From JAIVJM01 sp963816985 (GTDB taxonomy: Bacteria; Acidobacteriota; Blastocatellia; Pyrinomonadales; Pyrinomonadaceae), in NCBI GenBank assembly GCA_963816985.1, contig CAWFMF010000004.1, positions 1,116,001 to 1,180,000 on the forward strand: DNA of 64,000 nucleotides, read 5' to 3'. The translations under genes were made by a program, and so were the position numbers. Below the pieces are notes generated by a model. That model was not told the DNA's origin and did not search any database. It worked only from the letters and a program-made list of their open reading frames with translations. Below, in pieces: positions 8,901 through 16,761 of the stretch (position 1 is its first letter; every line of letters starts with the position of its first letter).

Positions 8901-9214
8901 ACGAGACCGGCTCCGGCGAACGCTGGCGGGGCCACTGGGCGCTCGCCCTCGCCCTCGACGCGCACGCCGCGAAGGGACACGCGCCGGGCGTGGACGAGAA
9001 GGCGCTCGCCGCCCTCGAACGCGCCGTCGAACTCCTCAACGAGATGCGCGCGCAGTTCGCCCCCGAAGACGCGGAGCGCCGCGCCGAGATGACCCGCGCC
9101 CGCAGCACGCCCGTGCGGCTGCTCCACCACAAGCTGCTTCAGACCGACCGGCAGCAGCAGGCTCAAGCACTCAACCTCCAATGGGCTCTCGACGAACCCG
9201 CGCCGCGCGGTTGA
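5921..9214 (+). CDS. Winged-helix / AAA ATPase / TPR transcriptional regulator
   Basis: This large 1097-residue regulator has three parts. An OmpR/PhoB-type winged-helix DNA-binding domain covers about 1-105 (PKEELLDQVW and the GYRF wing). An AAA/STAND-like ATPase has Walker A GEPGIGKT at 173-180 and Walker B VMVFDDLQWADE near 302-313. A C-terminal array of tetratricopeptide repeats runs from about 600 to the end. The layout fits signal-integrating ATP-dependent activators in which the TPRs sense a ligand or partner protein. It is divergent from an OmpA-like envelope gene. Targets cannot be read from sequence. A heptamer hairpin follows its stop. Confidence 0.87.
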   Translation: MQGQTFHFAPFQLVSDVDLLFRDGEPLRIEPRAVQVLRYLIRHRDRVVPKEELLDQVWADVFTTDAVLKQAVSQIRRALGDAPNAPRYVQTFHARGYRFIAPVSVQTEHLEETREGADGLNHPATTSDKDTVNIADAQPNYDLLIGRETEFSMLRAEYGRALAGGGQPVIVKGEPGIGKTQLVRHFGRWLRGEGASYVYVRFFDYEGSRLAPYGAFIDLLRAALRANGEPQAGGSRRDSSAQELRDEVEARCDERLPDELFRGERAHAPLAHVGAGAGASDHFRVIVPLARAFLRLSRERPLVMVFDDLQWADEVSLDCLGYLMRARREEPLLLVMPARAGEASEPGQRLAQWLKREATYRSFTSINLRPLDESACREAVEEAFGGATSAPLVPRADTRVMYRVTGGNPYFLVETLRLLVAEGVISETVEGARDAGGRWKWNGIEDVPLPDSLVMAAMGKLERLSPDLRELLEQAAVIGDEFRVETLARMSGRGEEALDESLREGISLGVLSVRGVSVGEDYRFYHTILRHVLYDSLAPRRRRRLHGLAAAAIEEVYGQRADRFADALSAHYEAAGEHARAFRWGMRAWAVASASWHWSEAVSSIERVRRAAEQLDFADDSTAPSAAADSSRTTDESPVTPAEKLEMLLALCESLHAVGRNRELVPLLRESLMLARSLGDARAEAALLFQTGRAHIALSQYIEAQRATSEALEAYRRLGDRERERLALLQLGSIRSSMGDYEAAAQLIEGMLGEGGVAEATEAAAAGMLGWARALQGRYAEGVELLRRALDYHARCGNVRPRAQVLRRLHWADLSRGQYESAVALSLRAQKDFQAMGDLFGEAKTYMGVGQARIAQGLYDEGIRYLRRTLESLKTNGDAHCEAETLWLLGRAHGEAGQLAEAEALLARALEMIRAIGDRDDEFRVLVDQARVESARGRQESALSKASEAARIAEELRCRDGLGLALVEQSHARRELRETRRAVESAREAVRLLDETGSGERWRGHWALALALDAHAAKGHAPGVDEKALAALERAVELLNEMRAQFAPEDAERRAEMTRARSTPVRLLHHKLLQTDRQQQAQALNLQWALDEPAPRG

Positions 9215-9292
9215 AGTTCAAGGTTCAAAGTTCAAGGTTCAAAGTTAAGAACTCGTCTTCAGCCTTGAACCTTGAACTTTGAACCTTGAACT
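9215..9292. repeat. Heptamer-built inverted repeat (element 3)
   Basis: The arms are runs of GGTTCAA/AGTTCAA units (9216-9247) and their complement (9263-9292), each about 30 bases. It begins directly after the regulator stop codon. The following 220 bases up to 9516 show no convincing gene. Confidence 0.85.
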
Positions 9293-9516
9293 CCCTTACC
9301 GAACCCTTACCAAACCCTTATGACCCGCGCGCCCCTCTCGCCGTAGAGTGCTCGGCAGAGTCGGACTCGCTACGCAACTGCGTCGGGCTGCCTTTCGTGC
9401 CCGCCGCGTCTAAAAGCGACTCCGCCACGCGGCAGGGGGGTCATGGGCGTGTCACTCCTGCCGCTTCAAACAACGCACACGCCCTCGGCCTGACACTGAG
9501 AATAACGAGACCCGTG

Positions 9517-10062
9517 ATGCTGATGATGATGTTGAGGACGGCGCTCCTGCTGTTGATGTCGCTCGGACTCGCGGCGGGCGCGGCGGGGCTCGGAACCCTC
9601 TCAGATTTTGGACAATCGAGGCCATCAAGGGGGCCGCGACTGCCGACGAGAGAGCCGTCGAAGGTTCCCGGACGCGCGCGCCCGCCGCGCGTCGGGACAA
9701 TCAAGAATTACGAGGCGACCGGGTTGGCGACGGGCTGCGCCAACCTCTATTTTTACCCGGCCAAACGCCCCGCCGCCGCCCCGCCGGAAGCTTACGTCTT
9801 TCTCTCGCGCGCCGGGGGCGAAGACGCCTGGATGAATCTCGACGGGCGCGACGTGCGGCTCGTCCTCTTGAAAACTTCGACCCTTTACCGGGCCGGGAAG
9901 CCGACGCGCTGGCAGTCCGATTACCGCGCGGGGGCGACGCGCATCCGCGTCGTCACCACGCCGGGCAGCAACCCGGAAGGCCCTTCGCTGTTGATGACCA
10001 TCACCGCGACGAGGGCGGGCTTCAAACGAATCGTCAAGGCGGTCGGCGACTCGGACTGTTGA
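9517..10062 (+). CDS. Hypothetical secreted protein
   Basis: This protein of about 181 residues is of unknown family. The likely start is the ATG cluster at 9517-9531, because a hydrophobic signal-like segment (LRTALLLLMSLGLAAGAAG) follows at once. The frame stays open further upstream, but that part reads as non-coding. A Pro/Arg-rich linker precedes a C-terminal domain of about 120 residues with three cysteines, one of them next to the last residue. No strong Shine-Dalgarno was seen. It is convergent with the E2 gene across a terminator hairpin. Confidence 0.6.
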   Translation: MLMMMLRTALLLLMSLGLAAGAAGLGTLSDFGQSRPSRGPRLPTREPSKVPGRARPPRVGTIKNYEATGLATGCANLYFYPAKRPAAAPPEAYVFLSRAGGEDAWMNLDGRDVRLVLLKTSTLYRAGKPTRWQSDYRAGATRIRVVTTPGSNPEGPSLLMTITATRAGFKRIVKAVGDSDC

Positions 10063-10132
10063 GATAGAGCCCGACCCCAAACGGCTCGCCGGGACGGCGG
10101 CAGCATGAAAAGCGTTGAGGCGAGAGACAAAC

Positions 10133-10183
10133 CTTGAGCCCGCGCGCGAGCAGCATTGATGGCTACTCGCGTGCGGGCTCAAG
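10133..10183. terminator. Bidirectional terminator-like hairpin
   Basis: About 20-base arms (CTTGAGCCCGC...GAGCAGC against GCTACTCGCGTGCGGGCTCAAG, few mismatches) lie between convergent genes ending at 10062 and 10218. Confidence 0.65.
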
Positions 10184-10217
10184 ATTGTCGCCGCGACTTA
10201 ATCTTTTCGTCCGCCGT

Positions 10218-11657
10218 TCAGACGGTGAACTGCCCCGCCTCAAGAATTTCTTTCACTCTTGAGAGGAAGCGTTCGGCGTCGGCCCCGTCAATGATGCGGT
10301 GGTCGAAGCTGAGGGCGAAGTAGGCCATGTGGCGGATGGCGATAACGTCGTCGCCTTCGTCGGTGGTGATGACCTTGGCGCGCTTCTCGATGGTGCCGAC
10401 GCCGAGGATAGCGACCTGCGGCTGGTTGATGATGGGCGTGCCGAAGAGGCCGCCGTAGACGCCGGGGTTGGTGATGGTGAAAGTGCCGCCGGCCACCTCG
10501 TCGGGCTTGAGCTGCTTGGCGCGGGCGCGCTCGGCGAGGTCGTTGGCGGCCTTGGCGAGCCCGGCGATGGAGAGTTCGTCGGCCCGCTTGATGACGGGGA
10601 CGATGAGGCCCCAGTCGAGCGCGACGGCCATGCCGAGGTTGATGTCTCGCTTATAAATTATCTGGTCGCCGGAGACCTGCGAGTTGAAGACCGGGAACTG
10701 GCGGATGGCCTGCGTCACCGCCTGAAAGATGAAGGGCATGTAGCTGAGCTTCGTCCCGGCGCTCTGCTGGAAGGCGGCCTTGTTCCGCTCGCGCAGGCGG
10801 TGGATGCGCGTCATGTCTATCTCGTAGACGGTGGCGACGTGGGCCGAGGTGCGCTGCGACATCGTCATGTGCTCGGCGATCTTCTTGCGCATGACGCTCA
10901 TCGGCTCAACGCGGTCGCCCGTGCCGGGCTGGACGGCGGGGGCGGAAGGCGGCGCTTGCGCCGGAGCAGTCGGAGCCGAAGGCCGTGCCTCGGTTGCCGG
11001 GGCGGCGGGCGCGGCTGCCGGGCCGCCCTGCTCGATGAAGCTCAGGATGTCGTTCTTGGTGACGCGGCCCGAAGAGCCCGTCCCTTCGAGGCGCGTGATG
11101 TCTATGTTGTGCTCGGCGGCAATCTTGCGGACGAGCGGGCTCGAACGCGTGCGCCGGAGTTCCTCGGCGGTCTGCTCGGCGCGGCTCATGGACTCGGACG
11201 GCGGCGGCGGCGCGGCCTCAGACGGTGCGGGCGTCGCTTGTTGCTGCGGAGGTTGCGGCGGCGCCGTTGGTTGCGGCGGCGTGGGAGGCGCGGCTGCTGC
11301 TGCGGGCGGAGGAGGAGGCGGCGGCGCGGCGGCGGCCTGACTCGCCGGAGACGGCTCGGCCTGCGGCGCGGGCGCGGCTTCGGTCTGTGCCGGTGCGGAG
11401 GCGGCGGGCGCGGCTGCCGCGCCGTCGCCGATGAGTGCGACGACCGTGTTGACCTCGACCGTGTCGCCCTCCTTAAACTTCACCTCCTGCAAAGTCCCTG
11501 CGACGGGCGAGGGAATCTCGGCGTCCACCTTGTCGGTCGAAATCTCGAAGAGCGGCTCGTCGCGCTCGACGTGCTCGCCGACCTTCTTCAGCCAACGCGT
11601 AATCGTCCCCTCCGCGATGGACTCGCCCATCTGCGGCATCACCACTTCTGTGCTCAT
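10218..11657 (-). CDS. 2-oxoacid dehydrogenase E2 (dihydrolipoamide acyltransferase)
   Basis: This 479-residue core subunit accepts the acyl group from E1 on its lipoyl arm and passes it to CoA. The lipoyl domain (1-78) carries the target lysine in TDKVDAEIP. A long Ala/Pro linker (about 80-160) follows, then a peripheral-subunit-binding domain (about 170-210, SSPLVRKIAAEHNID...GRVTKNDIL). The C-terminal acyltransferase domain ends with the catalytic histidine in SFDHRIIDG. It closes the minus-strand cluster with E1 and E3. The sequence alone does not separate succinyl, pyruvate and branched-chain specificity; the E1 type favours branched-chain or mixed substrates. Confidence 0.92.
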   Translation of the reverse strand: MSTEVVMPQMGESIAEGTITRWLKKVGEHVERDEPLFEISTDKVDAEIPSPVAGTLQEVKFKEGDTVEVNTVVALIGDGAAAAPAASAPAQTEAAPAPQAEPSPASQAAAAPPPPPPPAAAAAPPTPPQPTAPPQPPQQQATPAPSEAAPPPPSESMSRAEQTAEELRRTRSSPLVRKIAAEHNIDITRLEGTGSSGRVTKNDILSFIEQGGPAAAPAAPATEARPSAPTAPAQAPPSAPAVQPGTGDRVEPMSVMRKKIAEHMTMSQRTSAHVATVYEIDMTRIHRLRERNKAAFQQSAGTKLSYMPFIFQAVTQAIRQFPVFNSQVSGDQIIYKRDINLGMAVALDWGLIVPVIKRADELSIAGLAKAANDLAERARAKQLKPDEVAGGTFTITNPGVYGGLFGTPIINQPQVAILGVGTIEKRAKVITTDEGDDVIAIRHMAYFALSFDHRIIDGADAERFLSRVKEILEAGQFTV

Positions 11658-11674
11658 AAGTGCTCCATAAAAAA

Positions 11675-11794
11675 AGTAGTCAGTAGCCAGTAGTCAGTAG
11701 CCAGTAGAAATACGTTCGTCAGCCGAACCGTGCGGTTGTCATCGTCAATGCTCGTAAAGCGGAGACTACTGACTACTATCTACTGTCTACTGTT
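11675..11794. repeat. Heptamer-built inverted repeat (element 4)
   Basis: The left arm repeats AGTAGTC/AGTAGCC units (11675-11708). The right arm (11764-11794) is the approximate complement (GACTACT/GACTACT/ATCTACT). It sits between the E2 gene and the DUF4242 gene and fills the gap. Confidence 0.8.
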
Positions 11795-12067
11795 TCATTC
11801 CGCCGTCGTCGGGTCTATCATCCGCTTGATTTCGGAGACGCGGTTGGCGGGGAAGCCGCCCTGCCGCGCGTGCTCGCGCACGGCCTCCTCGTCGGGCGCG
11901 ATGTAGACGCAGTAGACCTTGTCGCCCGTGACGTAGCTCTCCACCCACTGAATCTGCGGCCCCATCTCACGCAAGACCCCGCAAGACTTCTGCGAGATGG
12001 CCTGCAACTCCTCGCCCGACAAATCACCCGCCCCCGCAATCTCCCGCTCGATGATGAACTTCGGCAT
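11795..12067 (-). CDS. DUF4242-like small protein
   Basis: This 90-residue protein resembles DUF4242 (small ferredoxin-like-fold proteins, nickel-binding in one described case; recalled, not searched). Visible features are the opening PKFIIEREI, a middle QWVESYV and a VYCVYIAPDEEAVREHARQ stretch typical of the family. I prefer the second ATG at 12067, which has GGAG 7 bases upstream; the first ATG at 12073 would overlap the Shine-Dalgarno. It is inserted between the E1 beta and E2 genes in the same direction, with repeat hairpins on both sides. Its role there is unknown. Confidence 0.75.
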   Translation of the reverse strand: MPKFIIEREIAGAGDLSGEELQAISQKSCGVLREMGPQIQWVESYVTGDKVYCVYIAPDEEAVREHARQGGFPANRVSEIKRMIDPTTAE

Positions 12068-12087
12068 GACCATGCTCCTTTCGGCAG

Positions 12088-12136
12088 AAGCTCTTAGCTT
12101 TTGTCTTTAGCTGAAAGCTAAGAGCTAATAGCTCTT
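12088..12136. repeat. Heptamer-built inverted repeat (element 5)
   Basis: AGCTCTTAGCTTTT and its complement AAAGCTAAGAGCT surround a short spacer. The units AGCTCTT/AGCTTTT/AGCTGAA/AGCTAAG/AGCTAAT again have 7-base spacing. It is located between the E1 beta and DUF4242 genes. Confidence 0.75.
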
Positions 12137-13165
12137 TCAATACGCCGCGAGTTTGCGCGCCGCGTCAAGAATGTCTTTCACCTGCGGTAGGTGGTACTCC
12201 TCAAGCGGCGGCGAGTAGGGCACGGGCGTGTCGGTCGCCGCTATGCGGACGACGGGCGCGTCGAGCCACTCGAAGGCCTCCTCGGCGATGGTGGCGGCGA
12301 TCTCGCCGCCGATGCCGCCCGTGCGCGAAGCCTCGTGGAGAATGAGAACCTTGCTCGTCTTCTTCGCCGACTTGAGGATTGCGCCCTTGTCCATCGGCGC
12401 GAGCGTGCGGAGGTCTATGACCTCCACGTCAAGCCCTTCCTTCTCCAACTCCGCCGCCGCGTCGAGCGCGTTCAAGACCTGCGCGCCGAAGGTGAAGATT
12501 GAAAGGTCTCGGCCCTCGCGCACGACTTTCGCCTCGCCGATGGGCACGATGTAATCGTCTTCCGGCAGCTCTTCGCGCAGACGCGGCAGACGGTAGAGCT
12601 TCTTGTGCTCGAAGTAGAGCACGGGGTCTGGGTCGCGGATGGCGGCCTTAATCAAGCCCTTCGCGTCGTAGGCGTTCGAGGGCTCGACCATCTTGAGCCC
12701 CGCCGTGTTGAGGAACATCGCCTCGGCGTTCAAAGAGTGGAAAGGCCCGGAGTGGACGCCCGCGCCGCACGGGCCGCGGAAGACTGTGGGGAGTCCCGCG
12801 CCCCAGCGGTAGCGACACTTCGCCGCGTAGTTCGTCAGCATGTCGAAGCCCGGTGAGATGAAGTCAATGAACTGGAACTCGGCGACGGGCCGCATGCCGA
12901 GGAGGGCCGCGCCGCACGCCGCGCCGACAATCGCCGCCTCCGAGATGGGCGTGTCAATGACTCGTTCTTCGCCGAACTCGTCCAAGAGTCCGTCCGTCAC
13001 CTTGAACGCGCCGCCGTACATCCCGACATCCTCGCCGATGATGAAGACCGAAGGGTCGCGCTCCATCTCTTCCCAAAGCCCTTGCCGGATGGCCTCGACG
13101 AAAGTCGCCACGCCGCCGCGTGAAGGGCGGTTGGACTTGTGCTCTTTTTTAGTCGCTGTTGACAT
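12137..13165 (-). CDS. 2-oxoacid dehydrogenase E1 beta subunit
   Basis: This 342-residue partner of E1 alpha is a TPP-dependent decarboxylase subunit. Family landmarks are IIGEDVGMYGGAFKVTDGL near the N-terminus, the ERVIDTPISEAAIVGAACGAA segment and the C-terminal transketolase domain with ILHEASRTGGIGGEI. The length is standard. It begins 9 bases after the E1 alpha stop, so the pair is almost certainly co-translated. Product assignment beyond the family (pyruvate, branched-chain or acetoin type) is uncertain. Confidence 0.93.
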   Translation of the reverse strand: MSTATKKEHKSNRPSRGGVATFVEAIRQGLWEEMERDPSVFIIGEDVGMYGGAFKVTDGLLDEFGEERVIDTPISEAAIVGAACGAALLGMRPVAEFQFIDFISPGFDMLTNYAAKCRYRWGAGLPTVFRGPCGAGVHSGPFHSLNAEAMFLNTAGLKMVEPSNAYDAKGLIKAAIRDPDPVLYFEHKKLYRLPRLREELPEDDYIVPIGEAKVVREGRDLSIFTFGAQVLNALDAAAELEKEGLDVEVIDLRTLAPMDKGAILKSAKKTSKVLILHEASRTGGIGGEIAATIAEEAFEWLDAPVVRIAATDTPVPYSPPLEEYHLPQVKDILDAARKLAAY

Positions 13166-13174
13166 AGATGCTGT

Positions 13175-14359
13175 TTACTCGTTTCGCCCGAAGACCGGCG
13201 GGCGGAAGGCGGGCGGGACGACCGTGTTGTCGAAGACGTTGTGGGCGGCCTTCTCGGCTTCAGGCATCGGCGACGACTCGGCCCACGCCGAGTCTTCCTC
13301 AATCTCTCGCTTCACGTCGGCGACTATCTCATCAAGTGCGCCTTGCGTAGCGACGCCGTTCGAGAGGAGGTGTCGGGTGAAGCGGTCAACGGGGTCGCGC
13401 TTCTCCCACATCTCGATTTCGCCTTCGGGGAGATAACGCTGGTCGTCGTGCTCGGCGTGACCCTTGCGGCGGTAGGTCTTGGCCTCGACGAGCACCGCGC
13501 CCCCGCCGCCGCGCGCGAACTCAGCCGCCTGCCGCATCACTTCGTAGCAGGCCACGACGTCGTTGCCGTCAACGATGTGGCCGGGGATGCCGTAGCCTGC
13601 GGCCTTCTCGGCGAGATGCTTAACGGCGGTCTGCTTCGAGGTCGGAGTCGAGTAGGCGTACCAGTTGTGCTCGGCGACGACGATTAAGGGCAGACGTTGG
13701 ACGGCGGCGAAGTTCAAACCTTCGTGGAACGCGCCGGTGCTCATCCCGCCGTCGCCGATGTAGGCCACGGCGACCGACTCCTTCTTCTGCATCCGCGCGG
13801 CGAGGACGATGCCCGTCATCACCGGAATCATATCGCCGAGGTGCGAGATGGGGCCGATGAAGCCCTTCTCTATATTGCCGAAGTGGATGTTGAGGTCGCG
13901 GCCCTCGGACGGCCCCCAAGCCTTCGCCATGTACTGCGCGAAGATTTCGCGCGGGCGGATGCCCTTGACGAGCACCGCGCCGAGGTCGCGGATGAGCGGC
14001 GCGATGAAGTCCGTCTGCCGGAGCGCGTAGGCCGTCCCCACGGCGGTCGCCTCCTGACCGAGCGAGCGGAAGACGCCGCCCACGACCTTCGTCTGCCGGT
14101 AGAGGTTGACGAGCCGCTCTTCGACCAGACGCGTCAACATGAGGTGACGATAAAGCTCAAGCAACTGCGCCGCCTCAAGCGTCGTCTCGCTCGTGCAGAC
14201 GAGTTCCCCCTGCTCGTCCAAGGGGTCTGCGACCGCCGAGACTTCGACGCGCAAAGGCTCGATGGTGACGAAGGGCTGGCCGTTCGTCTTCGCCCCTTTG
14301 GCCTTACCGCCCTTCGCGTCCTTGCGCGAAGCCGTCTTGTTTGCCGAACCGTTTTTCAT
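13175..14359 (-). CDS. 2-oxoacid dehydrogenase E1 alpha subunit
   Basis: This 394-residue subunit binds TPP. The TPP motif runs from IGDGGMSTGAFHEG (about 201-214) to AEHN (229-232). After it comes a conserved loop region, YRRKGHAEHDDQRY, similar to branched-chain E1 proteins. A Lys/Ala-rich tail of about 27 residues precedes the fold. It is upstream of E1 beta by 9 bases and downstream of the lipoamide dehydrogenase gene, with a MITE-like repeat between. The best call is a branched-chain or broad 2-oxoacid dehydrogenase; pyruvate cannot be excluded. Confidence 0.92.
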   Translation of the reverse strand: MKNGSANKTASRKDAKGGKAKGAKTNGQPFVTIEPLRVEVSAVADPLDEQGELVCTSETTLEAAQLLELYRHLMLTRLVEERLVNLYRQTKVVGGVFRSLGQEATAVGTAYALRQTDFIAPLIRDLGAVLVKGIRPREIFAQYMAKAWGPSEGRDLNIHFGNIEKGFIGPISHLGDMIPVMTGIVLAARMQKKESVAVAYIGDGGMSTGAFHEGLNFAAVQRLPLIVVAEHNWYAYSTPTSKQTAVKHLAEKAAGYGIPGHIVDGNDVVACYEVMRQAAEFARGGGGAVLVEAKTYRRKGHAEHDDQRYLPEGEIEMWEKRDPVDRFTRHLLSNGVATQGALDEIVADVKREIEEDSAWAESSPMPEAEKAAHNVFDNTVVPPAFRPPVFGRNE

Positions 14360-14376
14360 AGAGACAGAGTTTTTTG

Positions 14377-14472
14377 TAGGGGCAGGGATTGTCCCTGCCC
14401 GCGACCTGGAATTGACTCAAGCCGCGTTGAATCGAACGAAGCACGGGCAGGGACAAGCCCTGCCCCCACAGT
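14377..14472. repeat. Palindromic MITE-like repeat, family GTAGGGGCAGGG, copy 1
   Basis: The ends read GTAGGGGCAGGGATTGTCCC and, mirrored, GGGACAAGCCCTGCCCCCAC. The interior shares the stretch around GCGTTGAATCG.ACGAA.CACGGGCAGGGA with the copy at 18851-18955. It lies between the lipoamide dehydrogenase gene and E1 alpha. Confidence 0.85.
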
Positions 14473-15876
14473 CTAAAAATGTATCGTCAGGCCGTGGATG
14501 CCTTCGGCGGCTTCCATGACGGACTCGGAGACGGTCGGGTGCGCGTGGATGACGCGGCCCAACTCCTCCGCCGTGGATTCGAGGTGCATGGCGACGATGG
14601 CCTCGTGGATGATCTCGGTCGCGTGCGGGCCGATGATGTGGACGCCGAGGAGTTCGTCGTACTTCGTCTCGCTGACGACCTTAACGAAGCCCTCCTCCTC
14701 GCCGAGTATCCGAGCCTTGCCCGAAGCCGAGAAGGGGAACTTGGCGACTTTCACGTCGTAGCCCAACTCTTTGGCCTTCGCCTCCGTCAGCCCGACCGAC
14801 GCAACCTCCGGGTCGCAGTAGGTGCACGAAGGGACGTGTCTCAAATTTATCGGCTGCGGGTTCTGCCCGGCAATCTGCTCGACGACGAGGATGCCTTCCT
14901 TCGACGCGAGGTGCGCGAGCCACGGCGTCGGGATGACATCGCCGATGGCGTAGATGCCCGCCTCGCCAGTGCGGCAGAACTCGTCCACCTGAATCGCCCC
15001 GCGCTCGACTTTAATCTTCGTCCCTTCGAGTCCGAGCCCTTCGGTGTAGGGCATCCGCCCGACGGCGACGAGCAGCATCTCGGCTTCGAGCGAGACGTCC
15101 TCGCCCTTAGCATTCTTGCCCGACACGCGGACGCCCGTCTCGGTCTTCTCCACCTTCTCAAGCTTCGTCTCCACGAGCGACTTGATGCCGCGCTTGCGGA
15201 AAGATTTTTCTATCTCCTTCGAGACCTCTTCGTCTTCGAGCGGCATGAGCCGGGGCAGAAGCTCGACGAGCGTGGTGTCCGTGCCGAAGCGCGAGTAGAC
15301 GGAGGCGAACTCGACGCCGACCGCGCCGGAGCCCATGACGATTAAGGACTTCGGAACCTGTTGCAGCTCAAGAATGTGGTCGCTGTTGACGACGCGCTCG
15401 CCGTCGGTGTCGAAGCCGGGGATGGGGCGGACGACCGAGCCGGAGGCGATGATGATGTTCTTCGTCTCGATGGTCTGCTCCTTGCCGTCCGCGCCCTTGA
15501 CGACGACCTTGCCGGGCAACTGGAGTTTGCCGTGGCCGTTGAAGACGGTCACCTTGTTCTTCTTCATCAGGAACTCGACGCCCTTCGAGTTCTTCATCAC
15601 GACCTTGTTCTTGCGCTTCTGCACGTCCTCGAAGGCGAGCTTAATCTCGGAAGCCTGCACGCCGAACTCGGTCGCGTGCTGCATCTGCTCGTAGACGTGC
15701 GCCGACATCAGAAGCTGCTTGGTCGGGATGCACCCGCGCAGCCCGCAAGTCCCGCCGAGCCGCTTGTCCTTCTCCACCAGAGCGACCTTCAAACCCAACT
15801 GCGAGCCGCGAATCGCCGCCACGTAGCCGCCCGGCCCGCCCCCGATAATCGTCACGTCGAACTGTTCCGTTGACAA
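14473..15876 (-). CDS. lpdA: Dihydrolipoyl dehydrogenase (E3)
   Basis: This 467-residue flavoprotein reoxidises dihydrolipoamide of the 2-oxoacid dehydrogenase complex. FAD-binding GGGPGG is at 12-17. The redox disulfide is C44/C49 in GGTCGLRGCIPTK; the family norm between the cysteines is LNVG, here GLRG. The NAD domain carries GSGAVGVEFA. The C-terminal interface has the His-Glu pair in HAHPTVSESVMEA. It is first in the minus-strand cluster that continues with E1 alpha, E1 beta and E2, so it is the dedicated E3. Confidence 0.95.
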   Translation of the reverse strand: MSTEQFDVTIIGGGPGGYVAAIRGSQLGLKVALVEKDKRLGGTCGLRGCIPTKQLLMSAHVYEQMQHATEFGVQASEIKLAFEDVQKRKNKVVMKNSKGVEFLMKKNKVTVFNGHGKLQLPGKVVVKGADGKEQTIETKNIIIASGSVVRPIPGFDTDGERVVNSDHILELQQVPKSLIVMGSGAVGVEFASVYSRFGTDTTLVELLPRLMPLEDEEVSKEIEKSFRKRGIKSLVETKLEKVEKTETGVRVSGKNAKGEDVSLEAEMLLVAVGRMPYTEGLGLEGTKIKVERGAIQVDEFCRTGEAGIYAIGDVIPTPWLAHLASKEGILVVEQIAGQNPQPINLRHVPSCTYCDPEVASVGLTEAKAKELGYDVKVAKFPFSASGKARILGEEEGFVKVVSETKYDELLGVHIIGPHATEIIHEAIVAMHLESTAEELGRVIHAHPTVSESVMEAAEGIHGLTIHF

Positions 15877-15890
15877 TGCTGTTCTCCTAA

Positions 15891-15975
15891 AAAAGCCGTA
15901 AACCGTGAACCGTGACAGGTGACAAGAGTAAACCCTGTCTTAATCCTGTCACCCGTCACGGTTCACGGTTCACGT
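15891..15975. repeat. Heptamer-built inverted repeat (element 6)
   Basis: The left arm is GCCGTAAACCGTGAACCGTG plus further units (CCGTAAA/CCGTGAA/CCGTGAC/AGGTGAC). The right arm is its near complement. It lies between the lpdA start and the end of the DinB-like gene, and the right arm runs into the 3' end of that gene. Confidence 0.8.
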
Positions 15976-16420
15976 TGTTCTTCTTCCACTCTTCAATCTG
16001 CGCCGCGTGGTGCGAGAGGTGCTTGAAGGTCACGCCCTCGGCGAACTTGTAGACGGGCGTGCGCTCTTCGATCTCGTCGGGGAGCGCTTCGAGCACGCCG
16101 GTCATCCGCCGGTGCGCGTCGTCGAACTCGGCCCGCACTTCGGCGAAGGTGCGCCCGCGCCGCTCGCTGACGGCCTGCTCGTTGAACAGGTCAATGCTCT
16201 CCTTGTCGAAGGGGCGCGCGCTGTACGTCCCGGCGCGGATGCTTTCAATGGCGTTCGCGCCCTCGACCTCCCACGCGACGACGTGCGCGAGCGAGTCGCG
16301 GACAGACCAGTTCGGGTTGAGCCCGGAGCGCGTCGCGTCCTCTTCGGAGAGCCCTTCGAGCGCGCGCTCCATCTCGCCGTGCGCGGCGCGCACGCGTTCA
16401 AGCAGTTCGGTCTTCTTCAT
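15956..16420 (-). CDS. DinB-like / ClbS-DfsB family four-helix protein
   Basis: This 154-residue four-helix protein resembles the DinB/YfiT superfamily, ClbS/DfsB-like branch. Candidate metal-binding or core histidines are seen in DSLAHVVAWE (near residue 46) and HLSHHAAQIEEW near the C-terminus, with NWSVRD typical of the family. These proteins bind metals or thiols, or protect against toxic metabolites; the precise activity is unknown here. The last codons run into a heptamer repeat, so the C-terminal VNREP is repeat-encoded. Confidence 0.75.
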   Translation of the reverse strand: MKKTELLERVRAAHGEMERALEGLSEEDATRSGLNPNWSVRDSLAHVVAWEVEGANAIESIRAGTYSARPFDKESIDLFNEQAVSERRGRTFAEVRAEFDDAHRRMTGVLEALPDEIEERTPVYKFAEGVTFKHLSHHAAQIEEWKKNNVNREP

Positions 16421-16761
16421 AAAAAAAGGGCCTCCGCCGGTCGTCCGCCGCAGCGGCCTCGTGGCGCACTCCCGCGCGCCTTCGGGCCGGGCGTTCCCCG
16501 GCTAACTCGTCCGAAACGTCTCGCGCGCGATGTGTGTGCCGTATTCAAATAAAATAGATTATAGACGCAACCGACCGCTTTCGGCCAATTCGCCGGGCCG
16601 CCTTTCGCGGGCGACGGGCGGAAGGGGCCGCCCCGTTCCGTTCGTGGACGCTAAAAATTGACGCGCGAAGCGCCGCCGTGGGGCGCGCGAGCGCCCCGGC
16701 GGCGCTCGCGCGCCCGTGGTCGCATGGCCCGGACTTCCGCGCCCGAAGAGGCGGCGTCCGA
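16421..16761. other. Intergenic region with GC-rich hairpin
   Basis: No gene is seen. A strong imperfect hairpin at about 16663-16712 (GCGCG.AGCGCCGCCG against CGGCGGCGCTCGCGC) could be the terminator of the lipoprotein gene that ends at 16762. The half nearest the DinB-like gene contains an AT-rich segment that could be its promoter. Confidence 0.5.

Noticed and set aside
9286..9516. Longer N-terminus of the hypothetical protein starting at 9286
   Set aside because: It begins inside the heptamer repeat and lacks coding character. The signal-like sequence begins at about 9517.
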